Source: Fuerstiella marisgermanici (GTDB lineage: Bacteria > Planctomycetota > Planctomycetia > Planctomycetales > Planctomycetaceae). From it: a DNA stretch of 64,000 nucleotides. The position numbers and the translations under genes are program-made. Positions 44,004 through 52,361 of this stretch are shown here, piece by piece (positions within the stretch are counted from its first letter, which is position 1; the number at the start of each line of letters is the position of its first letter). The notes under the pieces are model-generated. The model had not been told where the DNA came from. It worked only from the letters and a program-made list of their open reading frames with translations, and made no database searches. The stretch is taken from contig NZ_CP017641.1 in NCBI RefSeq assembly GCF_001983935.1, forward strand, positions 3,348,001 to 3,412,000, written 5' to 3'.

Positions 44004-44701
44004 GCCGATTCTCCTTTCTTCAGACGAGTGAGAATGACTTCCATGTGTTCTCGCATCGCCCGTTCGGCGGCGTCTGCGTCGTGAGCTTTGATGGCAGCGA
44101 CGATATCGCGATGTAGGCGACGTCCCAACTTGTTCTCTCGGGGTGACGGCGTGGTCTGTGCCATTTGCGCGACGACGAATTCGTAGATCACTTCCATCAT
44201 GTTCTGCATCAGCGGATTTCCCGCGATGTCGATCAGCTTGCGATGGAAACGAAAGTCAACTTGCAGCAATTCTGGATATGGCAGATCGTCGTTATTCAGT
44301 TCCTCAAGCAGCGCCGTAAGGTCTGAAACGTCGGTTTCCGTCGCGAGTTCCGCCGCCTGGCGTACCGCCTGCACTTCGATCCCCGTCCGCAATTCCGCAT
44401 AGGATCGGAGTTCCTGAGGCGAGATGGTCACGGCCGATTTCAACAGCCGCACGCAGTTGGCCAGGCTGGTCCGATTTCCCACGAACGTACCGCGACCACG
44501 CTGAATATCCACCAGCCCCATGCTCTGCAGTCGCGCAAGCGCTTCGCGTAGCACCGACCGACTCACCTTAAGCTGACCCACCAAAGCATGCTCACCAGGC
44601 AGCCGTTCACCCGCCGACATGTTCTGTTCTTTGATGACCCGAGCAATCCGTTCGACCACCAGGTCAGCTGTCGTTTGTTGCTCAATAGCTTCGATTCGCA
44701 T
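44000..44701 (-). CDS. GntR-family regulator with FCD ligand domain
   Basis: A 233-residue FadR-subfamily regulator. The N-terminal winged helix is clear in ERIARVIKEQNMSAGERLPG, VGQLKVSRSVLREALARLQS and MGLVDIQRGRGTFVGN. The C-terminal all-helical FCD domain (YAELRTGIEVQAVRQAAELA, VDFRFHRKLIDIAGNPLMQN, LHRDIVAAIKAHDADAAERA) usually binds a carboxylic or sugar-acid ligand and often a metal. It heads the cytochrome operon and is coupled to the first cytochrome gene by ATGA, so it probably controls the whole set and itself. The ligand is unknown. Confidence 0.93.
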   Translation of the reverse strand: MRIEAIEQQTTADLVVERIARVIKEQNMSAGERLPGEHALVGQLKVSRSVLREALARLQSMGLVDIQRGRGTFVGNRTSLANCVRLLKSAVTISPQELRSYAELRTGIEVQAVRQAAELATETDVSDLTALLEELNNDDLPYPELLQVDFRFHRKLIDIAGNPLMQNMMEVIYEFVVAQMAQTTPSPRENKLGRRLHRDIVAAIKAHDADAAERAMREHMEVILTRLKKGESA

Positions 44702-44867
44702 GCATTCTTCTCGGAATCTACAGATGTCGTCCTGTCCACATGTCTGACAAGTTACCGTGGCGAATTGAAGATTGCAAACCGACGAGACACGTTGTGAAGC
44801 ATTAGAGGCCAGCGTGTTCGTCAGCTGGTGGCCAGCTTCGGTTTCAATCAGACAGTCCGGAGATTTT

Positions 44868-45365
44868 GATCCGAGTCAAGTTGCAATAGGCATCCGCATG
44901 AACCACATGGCACCAACCGGCTACAGCGGCTTTGATCTGTACATTGCCCCGATTTCGAAGCAGTTGTATTTCAGTACAAGAATGTTCAAGAGCATAGCGA
45001 AGGAATGCAGAGTGACCCTTTTCACCGGTTCAAAAACCAATACCAATTCATGCTGGACTTGCCTCTGTAAAACAGCGTCAAGTCGGTGCAGATCGGAGTC
45101 ACAGCAGGACCAACAGTCACTTTGCTCGCCCCCTGCGAACATGAGGGGCGAATTGCTGTTGACGGTACATCGGTCACTCAAGGCGGATGTGCTGCACGCC
45201 GTGTCGTTCAATATCTCCGGATTACCACGTGGCCCGCGTCTGAAGATCCACGAACGCCTACTTCCGCCGGAACTCCTCTGCGCAACATCTGTCAGATTGT
45301 CGGCAGAATTGGCGTGTCTGGTAACTACCTATCCGCACGCAAACCGGAAAGGACACCGTTTTTGA
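44868..45365 (+). pseudogene. Decayed SGNH/GDSL-type esterase
   Basis: Fragments of an SGNH hydrolase can be read in different frames. First comes QVAIGIRMNHMAPTGYSGFD followed by LYI, the N-terminal sandwich domain. Then comes QYQFMLDLPL*NSVKSVQIGV, where the conserved Tyr of LPLYN is a TAA. Then comes a block with GTSVTQGGCAAR, the GDSL-like nucleophile block (usually GTSITQGGCASR). Beyond that only weak resemblance remains. Frameshifts and a stop make it non-functional. It lies divergently from the GntR regulator, so it was probably once a neighbour under related control. Confidence 0.72.
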
Positions 45366-45465
45366 GTTGAAAACGGCGGTTGCCCATGAGCGGCGGTCTA
45401 CACTGCTACCGCGAGGTTGTCAGTGTGTGGCTGATGCCAGGAAGAACCGGCGGACGAACCAAAAC

Positions 45466-46449
45466 GTGATTCGATCTGGACTAATTACGCTGCTGTTTTC
45501 GTTGAGTATTGCTCAGGCACAGCAATCGGTGCATGTGGTTGAAGATGGTTGTGCGCCGACTGATTTGTTCGCTCAAGCTACTGAGCAGCCTCTTCGCCGA
45601 TTCAAGAAGCAGGCGATTCAGAGTGTGTCGGTGTCCGGCGGGTGGCTCGGTGCCACTGGTGACAATGACTTGAGCAGCAGCTTTTTCGAAACATCGATCG
45701 GTCTCGGTGTTCCGTTGGGCCTCATCGCAAGTAAGTTCGGCGGCTCAGACCAGCAAGCGTTCAGTCACCAGACAGCGCAACCATCGAACGGTGCTCCGAA
45801 CATTCTTGGCATAACTCCTTCGTTTCGTGTCGACTTCATCGACGCCGCGTCTGGAATTGACGTTCCCGACGAACTGTTCGAAACGGGAGTGAACTTTTTC
45901 TACCGCAAACCGATTAATGATCGCTGGAGCTTCATGACGATTGCTCGACCTTCTGTTCGCAGCGACTTCACAACCAGCGATGAAGCGTTTCGCATCTTTG
46001 GTCTGGGTTTGTTGAACTGGGACTATAAGCCGGATGTCTTGTCGCTTTCGTTCGGTGCTGTTTATCTTGATCGAGCCGACTTGCCATTGCTGCCCGCCGT
46101 CGGTCTCACCTGGACTCCGAAGCCGACAACCAAGCTTGACCTCAGGTTTCCCCAATCCAAACTCGCATTTCGTCTCGCCAAAGACGGCGGAAACAGTGAG
46201 ACGTGGAGCTATGTCTCCGCCGGGATTGGTGGGAACACGTGGGCTGTCACTCGATCGTCCGGGCTGACTGATGAACTTTCGTTGCGAGACTTAAGGTTAA
46301 CGCTGGGCATCGATCACCTCACCGATGGCGGCGGTGGCTGGTTTGCTGAACTTGGCTACGCCTTCAACCGTCGCATCGAGTACGAATCTACAGATACTGA
46401 AATCGATCTTAGCGACGGCGTGCTGCTGCGGGGTGGTTGGCGGTATTAA
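45466..46449 (+). CDS. Outer-membrane beta-barrel-like protein (DUF6268-like)
   Basis: I use the GTG at 45466, directly before VIRSGLITLLFSLSIAQAQQ, a signal peptide; in-frame alternative starts lie upstream (GTG 45427, TTG 45367), so the start is uncertain. The mature part alternates short amphipathic strands with turns (FFETSIGLGVPLGL, GITPSFRVDFIDAA, LFETGVNFFYRKPINDRWSF, LSLSFGAVYLDRADLPLLPA, GWFAELGYAFNRRIEY) and ends GWRY, with a terminal aromatic residue as in outer-membrane barrels. The pattern matches planctomycete DUF6268 proteins as I recall them. No function is known; it may be a porin or structural barrel. Confidence 0.65.
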   Translation: MIRSGLITLLFSLSIAQAQQSVHVVEDGCAPTDLFAQATEQPLRRFKKQAIQSVSVSGGWLGATGDNDLSSSFFETSIGLGVPLGLIASKFGGSDQQAFSHQTAQPSNGAPNILGITPSFRVDFIDAASGIDVPDELFETGVNFFYRKPINDRWSFMTIARPSVRSDFTTSDEAFRIFGLGLLNWDYKPDVLSLSFGAVYLDRADLPLLPAVGLTWTPKPTTKLDLRFPQSKLAFRLAKDGGNSETWSYVSAGIGGNTWAVTRSSGLTDELSLRDLRLTLGIDHLTDGGGGWFAELGYAFNRRIEYESTDTEIDLSDGVLLRGGWRY

Positions 46450-46578
46450 TTTCGCGGCGTGTGTTTTCGCAATGCGCGGCTCAGTTCCAGCAGAATGCAG
46501 GTAGTCAGGCGGAAACTCACGACTACAACCGACCGAATCTGACTCGAATTCTGTTCAGCCTCGCTCGGAGAAACTGTC

Positions 46579-47829
46579 GTGAAACTAGCCGCTACGCTGC
46601 TCTTGCTACTTCCGCTTGCTTCGTTCGCCGAGGATGCGGATTCATGGCCTCAGTGGCGAGGCCCCAACCGCGATTGCCAACTTTCGCCCAGAGCGTGGCC
46701 GGCGAGTCTTTCGGCAGATCGTCTAAAGCGGACGTTTCGCGTGCCTCTGGGCAGCAGTTACTCGGGGCCGATTGTGGCCAACGACCGTGTCTTCGTGACG
46801 GAGACCGTCGACAAGACGGAAATCGTGCGAGCATTGGATCGTGCGACCGGTAGCGAAATCTGGAAGGTGCAGTGGCCGGGCTCCATGACCGTTCCATTCT
46901 TTGCGGCGGCAAATGGCAGCTGGATTCGATCAACACCAGCGCACGCAGACGGTCGGCTGTTTGTGGCGAGCATGGAAGACGTCATGGTCGGGCTGGACGC
47001 TGCTGACGGGCGTGAAATCTGGCGGAAGGACTTTCGCAAAGAATTTGGCACCAAGAATCAGTCCTTTGGATTCGCCTGTTCGCCACTTGTCGATGAAGGC
47101 CACGTATACGTGCAGACAGCAGGCGGTTTGGTAAAGCTGTCGGGTGAAACAGGAGAAGTCGTCTGGCGATCACTCGAAGAACGCGGCGGGATGATGGCAG
47201 GCGCCTTCTCGTCGCCCATCATTGCTGAGATCGCAGCAGTGCGACAGCTGGTAGTCCAGACCCGATCTAAGCTGGCAGGCGTTTCACTCGACAGCGGTCA
47301 GGAACTCTGGTCGGTCCCCGTGCCCGCGTTCCGCGGCATGAACATTCTGACGCCCACGGTGATCGGCGATCAGATATTCACCAGCAGCTATGGTGGCGGG
47401 TCAATCATGTTTCGGGTTTCTCGCGACGGTGACGCGTTTACAGCGGCAGCGCTGTGGAAAGGGAAGAACGAAGCGTACATGTCATCGCCAGTGGTCGTGG
47501 ACGGTTACATTTATCTGCATCTGCGCAATCAGCGAGTGATCTGCGTGGACCCATGCAGCGGGAAGGCGTTGTGGACGACCAAGCCGTTCGGGAAATACTG
47601 GAGCATGGTGGTTAATGGCAGCAACGTCTTGGCGCTGGATGAGCGTGGCGACCTGCTGCTGCTGGATCTGAACACGAAGGAATTTGTCCGAGTGGATTCG
47701 CGGCACGTAAGTGATTCGTCCACGTGGGCTCACCTTGCAGTTGTCGGTAATCAGGTCTTTGTACGAGAACTGAATGGCCTGCTGGCGTTTGAATGGAACC
47801 TTGAAAAATCTGAGGTCACCGCGAAGTAG
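46579..47829 (+). CDS. Secreted PQQ-like beta-propeller protein
   Basis: The GTG at 46579 begins a signal peptide (MKLAATLLLLLPLASFAEDA) followed by WPQWRGPNRDCQLSP, the N-terminal signature of planctomycete outer-membrane-assembly-like propellers. Repeating blades are visible: VRALDRATGSEIWKVQWPG, MVGLDAADGREIWRKDFR, LVKLSGETGEVVWRS, LAGVSLDSGQELWSV, VICVDPCSGKALWTT. These WD/PQQ_2-type repeats resemble BamB and alcohol dehydrogenase propellers, but no PQQ-binding residues or haem motif are evident, so it is probably a scaffold or binding protein. Confidence 0.85.
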   Translation: MKLAATLLLLLPLASFAEDADSWPQWRGPNRDCQLSPRAWPASLSADRLKRTFRVPLGSSYSGPIVANDRVFVTETVDKTEIVRALDRATGSEIWKVQWPGSMTVPFFAAANGSWIRSTPAHADGRLFVASMEDVMVGLDAADGREIWRKDFRKEFGTKNQSFGFACSPLVDEGHVYVQTAGGLVKLSGETGEVVWRSLEERGGMMAGAFSSPIIAEIAAVRQLVVQTRSKLAGVSLDSGQELWSVPVPAFRGMNILTPTVIGDQIFTSSYGGGSIMFRVSRDGDAFTAAALWKGKNEAYMSSPVVVDGYIYLHLRNQRVICVDPCSGKALWTTKPFGKYWSMVVNGSNVLALDERGDLLLLDLNTKEFVRVDSRHVSDSSTWAHLAVVGNQVFVRELNGLLAFEWNLEKSEVTAK

Positions 47830-48059
47830 ATCGTGCGGTTGCGTCACTGGGTTGCTTGCCCTGGAAGCGTCGACCAGGAAGGTGGCATGCTCAGCTTGCA
47901 CCCTCGCCCAACGCACAGCTTGTGCACATGCGTGGATTGTTTGGCGGCACTGCTACATGTACTTGTGGCGTCGAACGTTAAGACTTGGGCAGCCAAAGAG
48001 TTGAGGTTTGGCCCGTGTTCAACGCGATTTTCAATTAGCAAACGTTGGCCCGCATTCGA

Positions 48060-48848
48060 TCACTTCACCTGGCACATTAGACAAGCGAACACGTTTCTTG
48101 CAGCCAGCTTCCATGATTGGATCGGAGCGTCACAGCGAGTGCAAAATTTCTTCTTGTAGATCAGCAGGCGTTCTTCGCGGTTCATGCGGCTGCGAGGCTT
48201 ACCGACCTGCTTTGGGTCGGCAACGATAATGCGGTTGTAGCGTTTCCCGATCTTCAACAGGTCGACGATCAATTGCCAAAGCTGGTCGAATTCGGTTCGT
48301 GATAACGTGTTGCTCTTGCGTTCGGGGTGAATGTTCATCAGATGCAGCACCTCTGACCGATACACGTTGCCGACGCCTGCAATCACACTTTGATTCATCA
48401 GGATCGTGCCAATCGGGGAGCGACTGCGGCTGATTTTGTCCCACGCGTTTTCTGGATTCGCGTCGTATCTCAGCGGATCGACGCCTAACCGATCCAGCAG
48501 CTTTTTCACCTCCAGCTTAGTCAGTAACTCACACGCGGTCGGACCATTCAGGTCGAAGGCGCTGTCGTCGCCGATCACGCGCAGCCTCACCTGACCTCGC
48601 GGTTCGGGTGGTGGCGATTTGTGCCGGCGAAACTTCCCATACAGACCAAGGTGGATGTGCAGGGTTTTGCCACTCCAGTCATACAGCAAATGTTTGCCGT
48701 AAGCGTCCACGTTCGCGAGCTGACGTCCGTTCAGCACTTTCGCTCCGGTTGCGAATCGACCCTGCGGTGAAGACACGAGTAGCGTCTGGCCAGCGAAGTC
48801 GCGGTTGTGATCATCCGCAAGTCGATGAATTGTGTGACCTTCAGGCAC
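48060..48848 (-). CDS. nei: Formamidopyrimidine-DNA glycosylase/endonuclease VIII (Nei-like)
   Basis: A 262-residue base-excision repair enzyme that removes oxidised bases and cuts the abasic strand. The N-terminus MPEGHTIHRLA carries the catalytic Pro2 and Glu3, and the H-x-I-H-R form is closer to Nei than to MutM. The helix-two-turn-helix region is seen in MNQSVIAGVGNVYRSEVL. The C-terminal zinc finger is CTRC...CLMC (FCTRCDAPIQSWKLAARNVF, then ACLMCQ). All key residues seem present. It is a housekeeping gene among accessory genes. The symbol is by family, not by proven orthology. Confidence 0.88.
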   Translation of the reverse strand: MPEGHTIHRLADDHNRDFAGQTLLVSSPQGRFATGAKVLNGRQLANVDAYGKHLLYDWSGKTLHIHLGLYGKFRRHKSPPPEPRGQVRLRVIGDDSAFDLNGPTACELLTKLEVKKLLDRLGVDPLRYDANPENAWDKISRSRSPIGTILMNQSVIAGVGNVYRSEVLHLMNIHPERKSNTLSRTEFDQLWQLIVDLLKIGKRYNRIIVADPKQVGKPRSRMNREERLLIYKKKFCTRCDAPIQSWKLAARNVFACLMCQVK

Positions 48849-48870
48849 GGATACCTCATTCGATTTTTCA

Positions 48871-48956
48871 CAGCGAATCTCGCTGACTTGTGGCCGCGGA
48901 ACAGCCGGTTGGGATTATGGAGGCTGTTTCCCACGAGCCCGAACCGTCCACAACAA
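48871..48956 (-). repeat. R3 repeat, copy 3 (86 bp, reverse orientation)
   Basis: Read on the minus strand it begins CTTTGTTGTGGACGGTTCGG and ends CCGCGGCCACAAGTCAGCGA, then GATTCGCTG. It therefore has the same TTGTG/CACAA ends and the same 3' hairpin (AGCGA-GAT-TCGCT) as copies 1 and 2. It lies just upstream of the nei-like gene. Confidence 0.74.
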
Positions 48957-49054
48957 AGTGGAAACTGCTCCAGTCGAGTAACCTCAGCCTTCAACGCCAC
49001 GTTGATAGGCGGATGACCTCAGTGGTCAATTCAGGTGGTGCGAGTCAGCAGTGT

Positions 49055-50026
49055 TCAGCTTGCAAGGGCTGGTTCGCGGACCTCAATTTTTCGGGCGAGT
49101 GCCGCATAGTCGGGGCGGTCGGAAGAAATTTCGTGACGAAAGCCACCGAGGATCTGCCTGCAGTGATAGAGGTAGACTCCGGGCATCTGAAAACTGTTGC
49201 CCCGGACGGCACCAATGCCGTGGCCGCCGAGCACACCTGCGACGAAACCCCGGAACCACACGCGCAGACCAAACAGCTGAGAAAACCCACCCAGGTCAAG
49301 GCCGAACTGGCGGTAAAGCCGACTCTGTGGGTCAGAGATACGCGGCACGTCATTGAGGCCATACTTCTGAAAAAACTGTTGGTCGCTTTCGTCATTGCCC
49401 CCCAGGTGAACCAGCACGATGCCGCATCCCGCTGCGGTGATTTCTTTGCGTTGAGCCGCAACATCAGCAAGAGTCTGCCGACAAAATGTGCAGCCAGCGT
49501 GACGCAAAAAGACCACCAACTGTGGCTTCGCATCGGCCAGGTCATCCAGCCGTTCTCCCGTGTTGGCTCGAAGCTCTTTCAACGGATCGTCCGCTTCCGG
49601 GGTCTCGTACGCGGAATCCGTTGCGTGACAATACCTCATTGCGCCCCAGAGGATCATCGCGAAGGGGATCCACCAGATGAGATCGTTCGTTACTATCGTC
49701 CACCCCAGTGACGTCGGTAGCGAACCGTCTGCCATCGCCGCCGCAAATCCGACGGGGCCAAGAACCTTCCCAAGTAATCCGACCAGCGTCATAGGCCAAT
49801 GTTGGTACGGTGCGCGAGCCGCAATCAAATATCCCACGCCATAGACACCGACGATCATTCCGATGCATTGCCAGAACTTCATGGCCGTTGTTTCAGACTG
49901 TATGCCCAACCAACCTAGCATATGAACGGGAAGCATGATCGCCGTTGCGCCCCATGCCAGATTGTAGAAGCCAGCAAGGATCAGAACGTATTTCATCCAC
50001 TGCTTTGGATGGTAACTGGTATTCAT
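49055..50026 (-). CDS. Membrane protein fused to a SelL-like peroxiredoxin domain
   Basis: The start at 50026 (MNTSYHPKQWMKYVLILAGF) follows the SD-like GAGAGAAT. The N-terminal third has about four membrane helices (YVLILAGFYNLAWGATAIML, FWQCIGMIVGVYGVGYLIAA, WPMTLVGLLGKVLGPVGFAA, WTIVTNDLIWWIPFAMILWG). The C-terminal part is a thioredoxin-fold domain with FLRHAGCTFCRQTLADVAAQ, a C-x-x-C pair near residues 177-180, as in SelL-related redox proteins. It probably reduces peroxides or disulfides at the membrane. It lies 100 bases downstream of the sigma factor on the same strand. Confidence 0.8.
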   Translation of the reverse strand: MNTSYHPKQWMKYVLILAGFYNLAWGATAIMLPVHMLGWLGIQSETTAMKFWQCIGMIVGVYGVGYLIAARAPYQHWPMTLVGLLGKVLGPVGFAAAMADGSLPTSLGWTIVTNDLIWWIPFAMILWGAMRYCHATDSAYETPEADDPLKELRANTGERLDDLADAKPQLVVFLRHAGCTFCRQTLADVAAQRKEITAAGCGIVLVHLGGNDESDQQFFQKYGLNDVPRISDPQSRLYRQFGLDLGGFSQLFGLRVWFRGFVAGVLGGHGIGAVRGNSFQMPGVYLYHCRQILGGFRHEISSDRPDYAALARKIEVREPALAS

Positions 50027-50126
50027 TGATTCTCTCCGCACAACCCGTGGCCGCTGAACTGGTACAAATGCGGTTTCATGCCTGCATTTATAAGTTGAGG
50101 CCCGTTGGTCGGCACGCAATTTGATT

Positions 50127-51014
50127 TCACTTGTCTGTGTCGGGGCCGAATGTGGATGCCAGTGGCTGAGCGACTTCGGCCAGTTTTTCGAGACTCTGCT
50201 GAATCAACTGGCGAACGCGTTCCTTGCTAAGCCCGGCCACCTCAGCAATTTCTCGAAGCGTTTTCCCCTTGCCGGTGCCATCGAGGCCGAATCTCGCTCG
50301 AACGATGAATCTCTCTCGTTCGTCTAACGCGTGATCGAAACTGGCAACAATCAACTCAATGGCTTCGTTCACGTCTTGTTCGGTCGGCTCATCCGGGTCA
50401 GGAGTGTCTGTTGCCGCGCCAGAAATGGCGTCAGAATTTGCGTTCACACGGTAGCTTTGTTTCTGATTTCGCTCGGCATACCGAAACAGATGACGCTGAA
50501 TCGCGTGGGTCTCATAAGTACTGAAGCGGTACCCGCGCGAGTAGTCGAATTTGTCGATCGCTTTCAGCAGTATCGTGTAAGCTTCCGCTTGATAGTCCTC
50601 AAAATCGTTCGGTGACTTAGCGAGCTTCCGGGCAATCGAAGTCGCCAAGCGAAGATTAGCGCAGGCGACTTGCTGCTGAGACTCGGTGGCCTCAGCCAGC
50701 AGCCGATCGATTTCTTTCTGTGTTTTCCGGTCGGAGCGCTTTCCCGTCAGAGTCGCCTGCAGTGCTGATGCGCGAAATCGCAGGAAGTTGAACCGCTTGA
50801 ACAAAAACTGCTCGCCTTCGAATGTGAGCAACCGACTGTCTTCGATTGCGTTCAGCAAAGTCTCGGCGACCGTCTTCTGATCAGGCGATACGAGCCGATC
50901 ATCTTCATCGACGTAAAGCGCACCATCGATCTCGTCGAAGTCCGGTTCGGACATCGACTGAAATTGATCGTTGGGAATAAAACTGATTTCCTCAGGAGCC
51001 AACTTGGCCTCCAC
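50127..51014 (-). CDS. Sigma-70 family RNA polymerase sigma factor (SigA/RpoD-like, non-ECF)
   Basis: A 295-residue factor. Region 2 is read from QQQVACANLRLATSIARKLA, then DFEDYQAEAYTILLKAIDKF and YSRGYRFSTYETHAIQRHLF. Region 4 is ALDERERFIVRARFGLDGTG followed by KTLREIAEVAGLSKERVRQL, a canonical -35 helix-turn-helix. The acidic N-terminal 60 residues replace region 1.1. It is too long for an ECF factor and too short for the main RpoD, so it is an alternative group factor. A SpoIIE-type phosphatase lies 77 bases upstream on the same strand and could control it by a partner switch, but no anti-sigma or STAS protein is visible here. Confidence 0.9.
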   Translation of the reverse strand: MEAKLAPEEISFIPNDQFQSMSEPDFDEIDGALYVDEDDRLVSPDQKTVAETLLNAIEDSRLLTFEGEQFLFKRFNFLRFRASALQATLTGKRSDRKTQKEIDRLLAEATESQQQVACANLRLATSIARKLAKSPNDFEDYQAEAYTILLKAIDKFDYSRGYRFSTYETHAIQRHLFRYAERNQKQSYRVNANSDAISGAATDTPDPDEPTEQDVNEAIELIVASFDHALDERERFIVRARFGLDGTGKGKTLREIAEVAGLSKERVRQLIQQSLEKLAEVAQPLASTFGPDTDK

Positions 51015-51091
51015 CGATGCAGAAGTTCAAACACCCTGCTTCCTTATGTATGTGGCAATTCGAGTATGTCGTCGGCGGTGTTTGGAGCTTA

Positions 51092-51946
51092 TCAATTGCC
51101 AAGCAGCCGACCAACAAAACGAAATGGGGTGAGCAAATTATCCATCAATGCGACGCCCTGGTCATTCGCGCGAGCGAGGATGACCGTGGAATCGTCGGAG
51201 ACGAGATTTTTAGGGTTTAGGTCTCGAATGCGTTGCAGCAGCGCTTGTACAAATTTGCCCGGTTCGTCGACTTCCAATGAATTTGCGATCGCTGCCAACC
51301 CCGCAGAATTAAGGATGGAGCCATCGGCATCGTAAGATTCCAGGAGCGCGTCTGAATACCCAAGCAGAATGTCACCGGTTTTGAGCTTCAACTTTGCAGC
51401 CGCGAATTCCTGCCCGTCCACCACACCGATGGGCAGGTTTTGCAGGCCTGCACTCTCTGATCGGAGTGGCTCCCAGCGTTTTGTAGCAACGCGATAAATC
51501 AGTGGAGGCGGGTGTCCGGCAGTGCAGACAGACAATTCGCGGGTGGGCGAAAAGTATGTGCTGACAATTGCGGTCGCGAATCGACCTTCAGAAGCCGCTT
51601 CTCCAAATTGCTCATTCAAAGATTCCACCACCCGTGACTGGTTGATGTAGTTAACGTTCTTCCTCATGATATCGCGGAACTTGCCGGCCAACGGAGCCGC
51701 CTCAGCACCGTGCCCGGCGACATCGCCGAGGAACATCCGGGTGACACGACCAGAAGCACACGACGAAAGATAGTAAACGTCTCCGCCACAGTCGTCGTTC
51801 CCGAACGGTTGGCTGTAGACCCACAAATCGAGCCCCGGCACAACAAAGTGCGACCATGTGGAGCGGTTGCCGCCCCACACTTCCATGCAGGTCATGGTTT
51901 GCTGCGTAATATCAGTCAAAAGCGGCTGTTCTTCGAGAGCTAACAC
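51092..51946 (-). CDS. SpoIIE/PP2C-type serine phosphatase
   Basis: The start is uncertain: I use the GTG at 51946 (VLALEEQPLLTDITQQTMTC), and the frame is open upstream to 52111. The conserved planctomycete block TCMEVWGGNRSTWSHFVVPG leads into the PP2C fold. Metal-binding and catalytic motifs are DDCGGDVYYLSSC, MFLGDVAGHGAEAAPLAGKF, VCTAGHPPPLIYR, GDILLGYSDALLES and SDDSTVILAR. No receiver or sensor domain is fused. Such enzymes usually dephosphorylate an anti-sigma-factor antagonist, which would fit the sigma gene downstream. Confidence 0.86.
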   Translation of the reverse strand: MLALEEQPLLTDITQQTMTCMEVWGGNRSTWSHFVVPGLDLWVYSQPFGNDDCGGDVYYLSSCASGRVTRMFLGDVAGHGAEAAPLAGKFRDIMRKNVNYINQSRVVESLNEQFGEAASEGRFATAIVSTYFSPTRELSVCTAGHPPPLIYRVATKRWEPLRSESAGLQNLPIGVVDGQEFAAAKLKLKTGDILLGYSDALLESYDADGSILNSAGLAAIANSLEVDEPGKFVQALLQRIRDLNPKNLVSDDSTVILARANDQGVALMDNLLTPFRFVGRLLGN

Positions 51947-52222
51947 AGTGGGTGAGCCTAATAGGGTATGCTGGGAACCGACCAGATGATAGCGCAGAGC
52001 AACCTCCTGACGCTCGCTGTTGGTTTTAGACAGATAAATAAACGCGACCACCTTACTTTGACATTTGCCACCCGTCCCGTATTGGCTGTGCGAAGCGTTC
52101 TGTGTAAACACTAAAGCCGATATTAAGTTGGCAGTTTCAGCGCGAATGCTGATTGCGGCTGAGGCAGCTCGGGTGACGGTTTTACTGAAGACGTTCTGGA
52201 GCCGTTCGTCGAGGGGAAATCA

Positions 52223-52269
52223 CGCCAGAAATTTCGGTTTTCTGGCGGCTTGGGCAGTCAAGCCCGCCA
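52223..52269 (-). promoter_or_regulatory. Overlapping, mutually exclusive hairpins downstream of the sulfatase
   Basis: On the minus strand TGGCGGGCTTG can pair with CAAGCCGCCA (one bulge) to form a first hairpin. The GCCA of that stem also begins a second perfect 9-bp hairpin, CGCCAGAAA/TTTCTGGCG (written on the plus strand). Only one can form fully at a time. The pair lies about 95 bases past the sulfatase stop and before the SpoIIE gene. No T-tract follows, so a simple intrinsic terminator is not supported; an attenuator-like or processing element is possible. Confidence 0.45.
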
Positions 52270-52361
52270 GCGCATTGGCCTGCTGTCGTCGAAACCGTCA
52301 ATCGTTTTGAGCCTCAGCCGAAAAGCCTGCTTCTGCTGAACTGGGCGGAAAGCAACTGCTG

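Noticed and set aside
44772-45365. A 197-codon open frame taken as a new gene
   Set aside because: Its recognisable pieces belong to an SGNH esterase read in shifting frames, so it is decay rather than a gene.
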